From Mortierella alpina (lineage: Eukaryota > Mortierellomycota > Mortierellomycetes > Mortierellales > Mortierellaceae): a stretch of 64,000 nt of DNA. Shown one piece after another: positions 45,827 through 56,714 of this stretch (position 1 is its first letter; each line of letters begins with the position of its first letter). The notes below the pieces were generated by a model. That model had not been told where the DNA came from. It did not search any database and saw only the letters and a list, made by a program, of their open reading frames with translations. A program made the translations under genes and the position numbers. The stretch is from the NCBI GenBank assembly GCA_029449245.1, contig JANATF010000011.1, positions 1,054,001 to 1,118,000 on the forward strand, read 5' to 3'.

Positions 45827-46307
45827 TGTTGGACGAAAATGAACTTGATGTACCCTGGAACATGTCAATGGACAACAGGATATGTAGGCGTTGCGGACAA
45901 CAACACCAAAACTACGGAGAAACTGGTCAAGCGGCCACGCGATATCAACAAAAGCGACTCTACCGCCCCATGCATGCATCCTCACTCGCGTTTGACTCTT
46001 TTCTACTCTGCATTATATGTTATTTGTTCGTTCTTTTGGATCACCAGGTCGATCAGCAACAGACCTTTCCTCTTTCTTGTACATAGTCTTTTTGAAGAGG
46101 TTTTACCGGCGCTGCTGAAGACATTCTTATAAATAAAGAGAGGGAGCCTTCTTGGAGCCCTCGGACCTTCACTACACCAAACACCAAGTCTATTCTTTTG
46201 ATTTCCCCATCTTGACTTTGCTCTTGAGTTAGCCCTGTCCTTGTACTTTGACTTCAGCTTGACAATTGACCCTCTTTACGGACCTCCGCGTTCCACCATC
46301 CGTAACA
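45827..46307. mobile_element. Solo LTR inserted immediately upstream of tRNA-Trp
   Basis: The segment starts TGTTGGACG and ends CGTAACA, so the termini are the inverted TGTT/AACA. It is flanked on both sides by GAAT (45823-45826 and 46308-46311), a 4-bp target-site duplication. A TATAAATAAAG motif sits near 46130, as expected for an LTR promoter and poly(A) region. No internal retrotransposon sequence adjoins it, so it is a recombined solo LTR. It is not obviously the same sequence as the LTR near 2 kb. Confidence 0.7.
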
Positions 46308-46319
46308 GAATTGTCGAGC

Positions 46320-46595
46320 CTAAAATGACACCAAGTATTCCCAGCACGAGTCATCCCTTATTTCCCGCCTCTTTATTTCCTCTTCCTTTATTTCCTCCCT
46401 TCCCTTATTTCCCTTCCCTACTCCTATGTGTGGTGTGGGGTTCATGGGTGCTTCACGTGGCTCGGTAGTGGGGACTGGAGTAACAACTGAAATAGCTTCG
46501 AACCCGGAGACCAGAGTCTGAATAGGGTCTACAGAGGCTGAGCGTTCTCTTGTGTGGTTCCTGGTAGGTGTAGAGGCTCCGGAAGAGTCGCTCAT
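46320..46595 (-). other. Possible short coding remnant, Ser/Thr/Pro-rich
   Basis: A 91-codon minus-strand frame starts MSDSSGASTPTRNHTRERS and degenerates into a Lys/Glu-rich low-complexity end. It may be the start of a retrotransposon gag, given the neighbourhood, but no gag motif is visible. Confidence 0.25.
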
Positions 46596-46679
46596 CGAAG
46601 ATTGGGGTTAGGGTATGTGGATTTGAAGGTGTGTACTGGATGTTATCGGATTATGTGTGTTTTCGCTAGTCCTTTCAAC

Positions 46680-48080
46680 TGAGAATACAAGCTATCGTTG
46701 CCAATGGTCAATCCTCTGCTTGCCTCATCTCAAACGATTGGTCCTCCTTCCTGTATGTCAACTGGCTAGATACCACACCATCTCGACTGAACGACAGACA
46801 TCAGTGTGGACCTTGGCGCACAACACGATATACAGCACTTTGCGCGTTTCCAGAGCGTCCTGGTTGAGAAAGATTCACGCCAGATTCTCAAGCAACAATC
46901 CGTCATACGCCACCATCAGTCATGGACTACACAACGACGAGTCAAGAGCGGCGTCAAGGACATCTATGACATCGAGTGGCGGTCTACACTGGCTCACATC
47001 CACAACCGCTGCTCCGTCCACTTGTTTTATAGCAGCGCCAAGGAGACCCATCAGCGCACACACCGTGTCAAAACTCTGCATGGCATGCTACCCACGTTCA
47101 ACAGCATGCAAGCGCGTCATCCCCACCTCTATCCACACTGCATCTGTCGCGGCTGTGAGCTAGAGGAAGAAGATAATCACCACCTCTGGAGCTGCGGCGC
47201 GCTGGATGACGTTCACACGGTCATTTGGGAGGCTGCACTGGCCCGCATTGATGGCTGGGGTCAGACTGCAACGGTCAAATACAACAAAGCGCACGAGGAG
47301 ACGCAGGTCGAGTGGGCCTGTCCATCTTCGAGCAACAATATCCAAGGGCTGTCGAGCATTATCGGTGCTCGCGAGGTGCTTCTGGGCGAAGGTGTACCAG
47401 ACAGCCATCCGGATCCCAAATGGACGGTCGCGGACCTCTACCGAGGGATTACCCCCATTAGCCACATTCAGGAGTGGGCAACCTCTTTGCCACCCCAAAA
47501 TCTGTCGCACAATCCGTCATCCACAAGTTCGTTGGGTACCTGGCCGAGCAGGCCACCGAGCTGATATGGAAGCCCCGATGTAAAGCCACCATTTCATGAG
47601 AAAGAGAAAAAGGCATCATCCCAGCCCAGAAGAGGGCCGTCTATCACGGACCCAGAGGCGACTGGAGCTCAGGGTACGGGTTCAAGTTCAGTCCGGATCA
47701 CTGCCCATGCAGCCATTTGCCCGTCGAGCACCATAAAGGTCAATGCCCAGGCCCAGTCCGTGACCCACTCGCAGCGGACCACACACTTTTGGAGTGCTGG
47801 CTGGGAAAGCAGCTCAGGACCACCATGGAGGGAGTAGGGAAGATACTCTTTTTATAACAGCAACCTTCGTCCGTTAGACACGCTGATGAGGCGTGGCAAT
47901 AGTCGCGCGGGCCTGAGGGGTCGGAACCCAGGGAACGTGACTTGTCTTATGATGGCTAGGACTCGATCCAGGGAGGATGGAACGGATGGTAGATCTTTGC
48001 CAGGTCGTTCTTAAGATTCGTAGCGTCATTCGACTTGAGAGGCATATTGTTATAAAAACAATCTCTAGGACCTAGCTGAC
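46680..48080 (+). mobile_element. 5'-truncated non-LTR retrotransposon (LINE) remnant
   Basis: The frame at 46806-47564 (252 codons) contains RVKTLHGMLPTFNSMQ followed by a zinc-binding-like block HCICRGCELEEEDNHHLWSC. This matches the pattern of the C-terminal region that follows reverse transcriptase in fungal LINE elements. No polymerase motifs are present upstream, so the copy is truncated, as is usual for LINEs. Sequence just upstream and downstream (to about 48.0 kb) appears to continue the element in shifted frames. It is therefore a dead relic. Confidence 0.55.
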
Positions 48081-48468
48081 GACTGGGGACCTACTTTAAT
48101 AACCATTTACCTACTATCTTGTCAGGCACAGCGCCAGGATATCTTGGATCACCTGTGTACGACATAACCAAGAAGAGAGACAGAGTCTTGATCATTTGAT
48201 CCAGTCAACCTAGTTGACCTAGTTGGCCGATTGACTTACTGGCCGGCTAACTTTTTGACCGGTTAGCTAACAAGGTCCACAGGTCAATTGGCGTTTGACA
48301 AAAAGAATAGTCGGTTAAAATCCCTACTGACAACTGGAAACAATACCTTATCGAAGAAACATATCGTATTAAGGGAAGACGCCGTAGGGTACATAGGATA
48401 GGGGAGGGTGAACGAAGGTATGAATGAACTTTTAAAATAGATGGTATTACAACTTCGATGAGAGAGGG
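48081..48468. other. Intergenic, T-rich, no gene seen
   Basis: The stretch contains runs of near-palindromic GTTGACC/GGTTAGC words around 48205-48275 and nothing recognisable as a gene. It presumably includes the 3' UTR of the F-box gene. Confidence 0.35.
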
Positions 48469-50565
48469 CTAGCAAAACTCGATCTCTGGCCGATATTCCT
48501 TGACCCACTCCACAAGTGGAAGCCGCTCTCCATGATAGCAATTCCTCAGGAACTTGATCTCAAAATACTCCATATCTCGCCAGCAGCAGTCCAAGGAGGA
48601 CGATGCAGATATGAACAGATCCAAGATGTCGCGTCCTCGACCGAGATGCCTCATATCCACACCGCTGATCATGAACTCTGATCCGTTGACCACATCGTTT
48701 GGCTCTCCGCTGCTGCCAGCACTACTGTGGGTCCTGCGGCTGCTGCTGATGCTGCTGCTGATGCTGCCGCCGATGCTGGAGCCATTACTGTGGGCTGCAA
48801 ACTGATGGTGCGATCCTGATTGGTTCCGAAATCGCTGGTGCAAAGTCTGAGTCCATGAGACGTTGTTGATAAATGGTGTCCTCACCCTGAGCGTTTTGTT
48901 CTCGGAGGCCGCATATTGTGTCGCTAGCTTGACCATTTTGGTGTTCAACTCGTGTGTCATCTTCCTGCTGATCCATTCAATATCCTGCTGCACCATGGAG
49001 CACTCCTCGTCTGTCACAATGACTAGTCGCCTTAGTCGTTCGAGCCTCGTCAGCAGGCAGAGACCTCCCTCCAGAGTTAGGTTCAGCGAGCTGCGTCGAA
49101 TTCGTATGTCTTCCAGCCGTGGGCAGACTTTGCTTATATACCCAAAAATCGTTCTTGAGGTTTCGGCCGAGCACACGCTTCCGTACCCCCGCTGGTCAAA
49201 CTCAAGATGGAGCGTGCGCAAGTTGCGACAGGCCCAAATCTTTCGGTTCATGGACTCCATCAATTGATAATCGGGTCGGTCCGTTTCATCTGTGGTCGGG
49301 TGAGGGTATCCCCAGAGGTCATCCTTGGTCTGACTAATCTTTTCATTCCTGTCCAAAATGCCCTCTAGATCAAACCATGCACGTGGGAAACTGATGTCTT
49401 CAGCCTTGAGGTGCAGAAGGTGAGGCGCTTCACAGAGAAACTCGTGTAGACTGTTCTCAAGGCCCTTCATGTATCCATACCCGACAATCTCGAGGCTCGT
49501 TAACGCATTCCTGGGGATGTTGCAGGTCTTCATGGTCATCAGGGTCTTGAACGTCGCTGTGGTGAAATCACATCCTGGAAGACTGAGCTCCCTCAGTTTT
49601 GGAAACATCTCCAGTATCATGGCCAGCTGAGGATTGCTCAGCCGGGTCACCCTCCACTGGTACGGCGCACTCTTGGACAGGTGAAGGCTGTTTAGCTTGG
49701 GACATTGCTGAGCCAACTGTTCCAGGAACGATTTTCTGGAGTACGAGACCAGACGGTCCTCAGAGATGGCCACTGCCGTCGTGTCCAGGCGAGTGATGCT
49801 CGCAGATCCTTGGAGCGCATGCAATCGAAGCCTCTCCAGATTTGGACATGTGGCCAGTAGCTGCAGCAGGGTGACTTCCTCAATGGCCATATTGCCTAAA
49901 GACAAGGAGCGCAGAGTTTTGCGCATAGGAAGGGGGTTGTCGTCCCCCTCAATGCCTGAATTTTCACTACAGAAAGAGGAGCCGACCTTAAAACTCACAG
50001 ATAAACGGATCAGGTTGGGGCACCTCTCCAGAATGCCATACAAAGGTACGTCCACATGCTTCATGCCCTCCATTCTCAGACTCGTTAACGAGGGCCCCAG
50101 GATCTTTAGCAGTGGATAGAGTTCAGTGTCGAGTTGCATATGATACAGCACGCTTAAATCGTGAATCTTGAGGCGGTGTTCATCGTTGGCCAGGGCGCTG
50201 AGTCGGGTTGTGAATGCCTTCCAGGTGTTGGGTAGGAAACGTGCTGGCGGATGCCGATACCAGAACGCGTTTCCAGTCGGTTCTTTGATGGTCAAGATCT
50301 GGGTCATCTCCAGGTGGAGGAGGGCTTTTTCTCGGGGGATCGCTTCAGAAGGGCGATCCAGGACCCAAGTCATGGACCGGTAGCGGAGGGGACGCACAAT
50401 GTCATACCAGCGGCGACAGACGAGGGCGGCAGTGAAGCGAAGGGTGGGTTGGTTGAGGAAACAGAGGATGCGCTCAAGAAGTTCTTGTAACTGTAGAGGG
50501 ACCGGTGTTAGCGTGGACGAGGAGGTGGAGGCTCCTATAGAGCGCGCGGGCGGTAAAGCAGGCAT
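48469..50565 (-). CDS. F-box and leucine-rich-repeat protein
   Basis: A single uninterrupted frame of 698 residues runs from the ATG at 50565 (MPALPPARS). An in-frame ATG 66 bases upstream would add a Phe-rich extension that looks like untranslated sequence. An F-box of about 45 residues lies near the N-terminus (LQELLERILCFLNQ...CRRWYDIV). It is followed by degenerate leucine-rich repeats such as LRSLSLGNMAIEEVTLLQLL and CPNLERLRLHAL. A Ser/Gly/His-rich disordered region lies near residues 590-640. F-box/LRR proteins bind Skp1 and select substrates for SCF ubiquitin ligases; this large family is characteristic of Mortierellaceae. The substrate is unknown. Confidence 0.9.
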   Translation of the reverse strand: MPALPPARSIGASTSSSTLTPVPLQLQELLERILCFLNQPTLRFTAALVCRRWYDIVRPLRYRSMTWVLDRPSEAIPREKALLHLEMTQILTIKEPTGNAFWYRHPPARFLPNTWKAFTTRLSALANDEHRLKIHDLSVLYHMQLDTELYPLLKILGPSLTSLRMEGMKHVDVPLYGILERCPNLIRLSVSFKVGSSFCSENSGIEGDDNPLPMRKTLRSLSLGNMAIEEVTLLQLLATCPNLERLRLHALQGSASITRLDTTAVAISEDRLVSYSRKSFLEQLAQQCPKLNSLHLSKSAPYQWRVTRLSNPQLAMILEMFPKLRELSLPGCDFTTATFKTLMTMKTCNIPRNALTSLEIVGYGYMKGLENSLHEFLCEAPHLLHLKAEDISFPRAWFDLEGILDRNEKISQTKDDLWGYPHPTTDETDRPDYQLMESMNRKIWACRNLRTLHLEFDQRGYGSVCSAETSRTIFGYISKVCPRLEDIRIRRSSLNLTLEGGLCLLTRLERLRRLVIVTDEECSMVQQDIEWISRKMTHELNTKMVKLATQYAASENKTLRVRTPFINNVSWTQTLHQRFRNQSGSHHQFAAHSNGSSIGGSISSSISSSRRTHSSAGSSGEPNDVVNGSEFMISGVDMRHLGRGRDILDLFISASSSLDCCWRDMEYFEIKFLRNCYHGERLPLVEWVKEYRPEIEFC

Positions 50566-50639
50566 GGCGGCAGAACAGGGAAAGGTCAAGTGAGCGTCAA
50601 AAGTAAAAAGAAAAAAAAAGTGTTTGTTCAATGGAAGGA

Positions 50640-51171
50640 GGATGAGAGACGAGACGAATGTGAATGCAAAGCGCCAAGGAGAGCCAGCACAACAAACACC
50701 AAAGGGATCCTCCCACCGTGCCCACTCCCCGCGTTTTTCTGTTCTTCTTTGTTGCTATCCCAGCTTCAGGATCGTTTTTCAGTTGTTGCACACAGCAACC
50801 CAAGCGCAACACATATGGTTTTGCACCGCACAGAAAAAATGCGCACACCGCACCTCCTGCTTTGAGCAAGCGGAAACATGGCCTGTTCTGCCCCGACCCT
50901 CTCCCAGCCAACAAGGGCTCGTGCCCGTTTTGACCCCTTGAGCTTTGGCCATGATCCATTCCCGCGTCTTTTTTTTCTTCCTACTTTCCTTCATTTTTCT
51001 TTGCCCACCTACCCCTCACCCTTTCTCATTCTCTCTCTTGGTTCTTATTCCTATTTTCCGTCCCTCGCCTGCTTTAGTTCGAAATCCCGCATACGTGTGG
51101 TGTTCAACTCTTTTCTCTGTAGAGATGCCTCTATGATTAATATGCTTGACTACGTTCGACCTCTGCAAGTT
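50640..51171. other. Intergenic region upstream of the F-box gene
   Basis: A long pyrimidine-rich stretch on the plus strand (about 50965-51060) is purine-rich for the minus-strand gene. No gene is seen. It likely holds the F-box promoter and the Coq10-like 3' UTR. Confidence 0.4.
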
Positions 51172-52323
51172 CTACCGCTTGCCATAGAGAACTTCCGCTC
51201 GCTTCACAAACGCCGCCAACATCTCCCCGCTGACTTGATCAAAGAACAGAGACGACATGGTCGCGTGAACTGGAGACGCAAACTCAAACTGAATTTCAAA
51301 GTCGACCCAGACCGACGCGCTTGGCTTCATCGTCGTGAGGTTCGAGCGCGAGGCCGTCCTCAGGATGGTCTGTTTCGGTGACGGGGGAAGTGGCCGTGGA
51401 GGGTGCTGTTTCTCTATCTGCCGCACTTGCTCTTGTGTGAGTGCGGAGAGTGGTGTCAAGGTAGGTTCGGTCGGCTCAATGGGTGACTTGGTTGCCGTGG
51501 TTATGGTGCGCGGCACTGCCGCCGCTCCAAATACAGAGGCTGCGGTGGAAAAATGCATTGGCTGGGGAATATGCTGGGGAATAATTGGCCCCTGTACACA
51601 CGGTGTTGTCCCATTTGCCGAGGTTTGTTGTGAATAAGGCATGACACCGTCCAAGTCTCGACCGTCGCCAGTTTCGGCTTCCTGCGGGGGTTTGAAGAGT
51701 AATTGATGTTCTTGTACCTCCTGGTCCATCATTGCCTCCAGCGTCGTCGTCTTTGGGACGTTAGGTGTGAATTTCCAGGTCGTTGACAGTTCCTTGAACA
51801 GCTTGGAATCGTATGAAACAGCACGAACCATCCACGGTTCCTGACAGGTCACGGTGGAAATATACCGTTCCTGAAGTGAGTTGAATCCGATTCCGAGTTC
51901 TCCATGTCGGGTCGTGGTCTCTCCATGGTTTGGTCCGCTTGTCGAACCCAAGGCTTGCTGCAGCTCCATGCTTTTAGTTGTGACACCTGATCGGACTGGC
52001 GCAGACATTTTGGAATAGGTGCACCAGGGCAGGAATTTGTGGTAGTCGTCAACGTTGGCAACAAGGTTGTAGAATTCTTGCTGTGAGTACTTAAGCAGCG
52101 TCCGATCCTGGTAGTGTCGAGAGGTGGAGATGGAGAGCGGCTTTAGAAGATTGGGCATGGTAGGTATCTTGGGCAACGAAATGAACGTCCGGGTTTGCGA
52201 TCGGGCACATGCAGAGTGACACCTCTGAGCCAGCCAGTTCAAACAATGCAACGAAAAACTATGTGGCCCAGCTCGGGCCGCTCCAGTCAGCCATGTTCCT
52301 GTTCTTTTTGCGTGTCCTCGCAT
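51172..52323 (-). CDS. COQ10: Mitochondrial Coq10-like START-domain protein with a large internal insertion
   Basis: This is one exon of 383 residues. The first 55 residues are Arg-rich and lack acids, as in a mitochondrial presequence. The START/polyketide-cyclase fold begins LLKYSQQEFYNLVANVDDYHKFLPWC, typical of Coq10, and includes LGIGFNSLQERY and LFKELSTTWKFTP. It ends with VWVDFEIQFEFASP...FFDQVSGEMLAAFVKRAE. Coq10 binds ubiquinone and supports respiration. Between the WKFTP strand and the VDFEIQFEF strand, about residues 188-336, lies a Pro/Thr/Ser-rich insert of roughly 150 residues that is not part of the family fold. It remains in frame and has no canonical splice sites that would remove it cleanly that I could see. 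Most Coq10 proteins are about 170-240 residues, so this one is unusually long. Confidence 0.88.
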   Translation of the reverse strand: MRGHAKRTGTWLTGAARAGPHSFSLHCLNWLAQRCHSACARSQTRTFISLPKIPTMPNLLKPLSISTSRHYQDRTLLKYSQQEFYNLVANVDDYHKFLPWCTYSKMSAPVRSGVTTKSMELQQALGSTSGPNHGETTTRHGELGIGFNSLQERYISTVTCQEPWMVRAVSYDSKLFKELSTTWKFTPNVPKTTTLEAMMDQEVQEHQLLFKPPQEAETGDGRDLDGVMPYSQQTSANGTTPCVQGPIIPQHIPQPMHFSTAASVFGAAAVPRTITTATKSPIEPTEPTLTPLSALTQEQVRQIEKQHPPRPLPPSPKQTILRTASRSNLTTMKPSASVWVDFEIQFEFASPVHATMSSLFFDQVSGEMLAAFVKRAEVLYGKR

Positions 52324-52522
52324 GATCAGCTGTGGGTGTCCGTTCTTCTGTGCGTCCTTGATTGCGATGGAATTGTGTCCTCAATTGATCTCTTGCTCGA
52401 TCCGCGACACCCCCCGGCAACCGGTTGCAACTGAAGGCAGTCACCACAGCTCGACGACTGTTTGTTTGATTGGTAGATTTTTATTTGTATTCTCATGTAT
52501 CGCGCGTCGATAGCTTCTGCTC

Positions 52523-55500
52523 TTACTGCTGCTGTTGCGCTGCCTTCCTGGCAGCCTCGCGCTCTCTCCATCCACCACCGGCAGTGGCACCGCCAAACAA
52601 TGGGCGGCGGACAGGTGCTGGCTCCTCCTCACGGACTGGCTCACGGACTGGTTCGCGGCGGGGCTCGCTAGTGCGCACACCAGGGGGGCGGTAAGCGCCT
52701 CCTGCAGGGGCGGGCGCGGATGCAGCGGGGGCCTCGCCAGCAGCGGCAGCGGCAGCCTTGGCGGCCTCACGCTCTCTCCAGCTGAGCTTCTCTCCTCCAG
52801 AGGACGAGGGAACAAACTTGGGGGGTGTGACAGGAGCAGCCGAGCCGGGTCTGGAGCCCGAGAGGCGAGCCTCAATCTGGGCCTCTCTCTCGCGCTTCCT
52901 CTCCTCCATGAGATCCAGCTGGCGCATCTTCTCGGCGTACTCCTCCTTCTCCTTGGCAGCCTGGGCTTCGCGCTCAGCACGTCTCTTCTCCTCCTCCTCG
53001 GCGCGACGCTCAGCCTCGGCCTCACGCTCAATCCTCTCGCTCTCCTCGCGGGCCAAACGCTCCTCGTTCTGGGCCTTGCGTTCTCTGTACTGCTGGATGC
53101 GTCTGGCCTTCTCCTCCTCGATCCTGATGCGAGCAGCCTCACGCTTGTGCGCAAACTCTTCCTGGCGCTTCTCCTCCATCTCGTGGCGAACCTTGCGGTA
53201 GTCTTCCACGATCTTGGTCATGCGCTTCTTCATCATCAGATCATGAGTGTGCTTGTTCTTGGCTGCCTCCAAGTTAGCCTTGACGGAAGCCTCGTAGTAG
53301 ACAAGATCGGCCTTCTGCTGGCGCTCATAGTCCTTGGCCAACAAGGGGCGCTCCTCCAGACGCATGGCACGCTCGACGTGATCGAGACGCTTGCCAATGG
53401 CCTTGGTGCGCGAGGCCATCTCACTCTTCTCCTTCTCGAGCTGCTTGATCTGGATCGCCACCAACTTGTCCTTGTCCAAGTTCTCGAGATCCTCGTCATT
53501 CAACTCAACACCGGCCTTGTTCTTAAGGGACTCGGCCAACTTGAGCGATTCAGTCTTGCGGATAGCTTCCTGCTCGGCACGGATGCGGTCCTCCTCGCGC
53601 TTACGACGCTCCTCTGCCAGGCGAACCTTCAAAGCCTCCTGCTCAGCCTGGAGACGGAGTGCCTTCTCGCGAGCCTCCTCCTTCTCCTTGCGCGCCAGCA
53701 TAGTCTCGATAAGCTCCTTCTTGCGTTCAATAATGGCCTTGCGCTCCAATGCGAGCTTGTGCTCCTCCTGCATGCCGACCAAAGCCTTCATGAACGCAGC
53801 CTTCTTGGCCTCCTTCTTGGCCTCGACAATCTCGGGCGAGATCATGGTGACGGTGGTGTTGAGGCATGTGGCCAAGCGAGTCAACTGGGATCTCATGAGA
53901 TCAGATGGGAGCGACTGCAGAACGGGGCCATCGGTGACCGTCTTGTTGTCCGTGTTGAAGAGGTCTGTCTCAAAAGTCAAGGACTGAGTGGCGTGGTCAA
54001 TGCGGATAGACAGCTCGCCCTTCTTGCATCCCTGCATAATGAACTTTTCGATTGTGGCAGAGTCGTAGTTGAAAGGAGCGGCGAACGAGGCCAGCTCGAT
54101 GACAAAGTCGAGCTTGACGGTGGTGTAGACCTGGGACAACTGCTGGAAGAGGCGGGTCAAGATGACCTTGTGGAGGGGCTTGACGTACTTGACGAGCTCG
54201 GGATCCTCCGCAAGCTTGTTCATGATGGGCTCAATCTTTTTGCAGATGGACAGAGGATGGAACTGAACCTCGAGAATGTTGTACAGTTCGCGGAGCTCGG
54301 GGCGAACATGCTTGAGAATGTTCTTGCTGAGGGCCTCCTTCAAGAGGCTGGCACGGTTGGGCGAGCGGCTGAGACCCAAGAGAGCGGCCAGACGGTGCGA
54401 CTTGTTCTTGGACTCGTCAACCTCGTAGCCATTGTCCTTGGAGGAGATGACGGGGATGGCCAGGGCCGAGAGGAGAGCCAAGGAGGCCATGCGCGTCTGC
54501 TCCTCGTCCGTGACGGACTTGTTCTGGGTCTTGACAAGGGTGTAGTACTTGTTCCAGGCAGCGGCGTGGAAAAGGTAGTTGTCAGAGACCATGAAGATCT
54601 TGGTCAGCTTCTCGTAGTAGTTGGCCATCATAAAGGGCTTGGGCATCTTCTTGGACATGGTCATCAGGTTGTGGATGTCCTCGACAGAGCGGAAAGCCTC
54701 CTGCCACAGCTCGAGCTCGGCAGCACCATTGAGCTGCTGGAAGCGGGTATCCAGATGGCGCTGGAGCGACTCGGGCTCGTTGAGGTTAATGGAGTGGGGC
54801 TGGTGGGCATACTTGGCAATGTTCTGGAGATGGTTACGCAAGAGATCGCACAGACGGCGGAACTCGGTCTTGCGAGTGTACTTCAAGCAGAACTGGAAGG
54901 CCTGGTGGGCGGTCGTCTGGTAGAGCGCCTCGAGACGGGCGTTGTTGCGAAGGATGTCGAGGACGGTCCTGTAGGCCTCCCAGAGGAATTTGAGCCAGGG
55001 CGTGACAACAGCGCGGTCGGTACGGTCCTTGTTCTGCTCGCCAGAGACGGTGCTGAGAAGGATCGACTCGGGGGTTTCGATGGCCTCGAGGTCATCCAGG
55101 CCGTCGAGGGTGATCTGGTCGGCCTTGGCCTGAGCCTCCTGGACCTTCTCCTCCGACAGCTGGATGAACTTCTTGATCACCAGCTGCAGTCAGCCCAATC
55201 AGTGGAAACAAAAGAATCTGTTAGTTTCTCTTGAACACACACACTCGCTACCTTCCACGCATTCTTTGGCGCATGGATGCGGGCTCTCTTACCTCGATCG
55301 TGGCGATGCTGGTGTTCTGGGAGATGTTCTTGTACTGGTGGAGGCCCTCCTTGGCAATCTTGCCCTTGCGAAGCGAGACGCACAGCTCGACAAACTTGAG
55401 CATGATGGGCTCCAAGGACGCAAGAGGAACACTGCGCGATCTCTTTGAGATGATCACATCGTGAAGAGCCTCCAAGGCTGCTGCATTCTGGTTGACAGCG

Positions 55501-56132
55501 ATGAGCTCTATTGCATGCGACAGGGGAGATGGTCGACAGGGTCAGCATTCAAATCCCAGAGCAGAGGGGCAGGCTCGGGGTTAAAAAGGAGCGGGTGGTT
55601 GAGGTGTGGGAGGTTGGATTGTGTGTGCTGCATTGCAGTGTCTGGTCTGTGCCTGGCAGGCTTCAGTCTACATTCAGTCCAGTTCAATTCCTGCAGTGCG
55701 AGATAGAAGGGGCGTTGCAGCGTGGGTGGCGATGGTAGGCGACGACGGGTGAGCGATAGATAGCGATAGATGGCGGATGATGGGCTACAGCTGGCGTGTC
55801 GACCGATGCTGGGATCGATGGATGGATCGATGGTGGGTGCATCGATGGGTGGGCATCCATCCTGGGGTGATGTGCTGCCGCTGATATGATTTCTGCTCAG
55901 TGCAGTCGCAGTCGCGGTTTGAAAATGCAGTGTGTGTATTTTTCAGGTGGGATGTCTCGCTGGATCTGCAGATCATCCGCCGCACAGCAGATGACAGCAG
56001 ATGACAGGAGACGAGAGCACGGTCGAGAGCAAGGATGGTAGAAGGTGGAGGGGCGAGGGGCGGGCTGCACGGGATTGACGGTTTACCATCGGCTCTGCGA
56101 AGCACGGACTCGGGCTTTGCGAAGGGTGCCAT
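52523..56132 (-). CDS. TIF32: Translation initiation factor eIF3 subunit a
   Basis: Three exons (56132-56087, 55507-55293, 55183-52523) join in frame to 973 residues, close to the length of yeast Tif32. The protein begins [18 protein letters not shown], continues through the conserved helical and PCI region ([22 protein letters not shown]), and has a long charged coiled coil ([16 protein letters not shown]). It ends in a Pro/Gly/Arg-rich tail with [12 protein letters not shown] repeats. eIF3a is the scaffold of eIF3 and contacts the 40S subunit near both mRNA channels. The first intron (56086-55508, 579 nt) is unusually long for this window, and the second is 109 nt. The gene is divergent from the mitochondrial carrier at 56715, so both probably share a promoter region of about 580 bp. 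Confidence 0.95.
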
Positions 56133-56714
56133 GATGAGTGATGAGGGGGTGGGCGGAGATTAGGGTAAAGAAGAAAAAACAGCCTGCACACACTCCATAT
56201 GATGGAAAATATTGGGCCCAAAATGCGCCACCCAAATGATCCACCTTCAAGGCTTCCATACACCAACCCCTGAGCAAGCCCGCCGGGGCTGTCTCTCGAC
56301 ATCGCGATACACAGACCCATAAGCCCGTGAACGAGACCGAGATAGCTGCCTTGTCCTGATCCCATGAGTCCTGTGCAGGCAGCGCAGGGCATCATGGGTC
56401 TTCAAGATCGCTGCAGGAGCAAAATCATGCCTCACACGTCCTGGACGCAGGCGCACCAAGATCAGCGACTACAGACGCTGCCCAGGACGCTTGATGTCGC
56501 TGTGAATGTCCACCGAATCAAACGCCCACTGGAGAACTGGCGCATGTGGCCTTGGCAGGGCTGGACGTCGGCGGGTGTGTGCGAGAGGGTGCTGTTGCGC
56601 GCGACACCCAAAGATTTTTTGCGGACGGATTTAGGCAAGACGCCCTTCCGACCACCGTCAAAAGTTCACGCTTCTTAAGATCACTTTGCCTTTCTTTACC
56701 AAAGAGAATTCGCA
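56133..56714. promoter_or_regulatory. Probable bidirectional promoter between eIF3a and the carrier gene
   Basis: A 582-bp interval separates the start codons of two divergent housekeeping genes. No further gene is convincing inside it. The assignment rests on position only; no specific factor site is claimed. Confidence 0.4.

Noticed and set aside
46612-46622. Telomere-like GGGTTAGGG.
   Set aside because: A single copy within otherwise ordinary sequence; no array.
52535-55234. An 899-codon open frame on the plus strand opposite eIF3a, rich in Leu.
   Set aside because: It mirrors the Glu/Arg/Lys-rich coiled coil of eIF3a read antisense, where CTC/CTT codons avoid stops. It has no domain of its own and eIF3a is certain.
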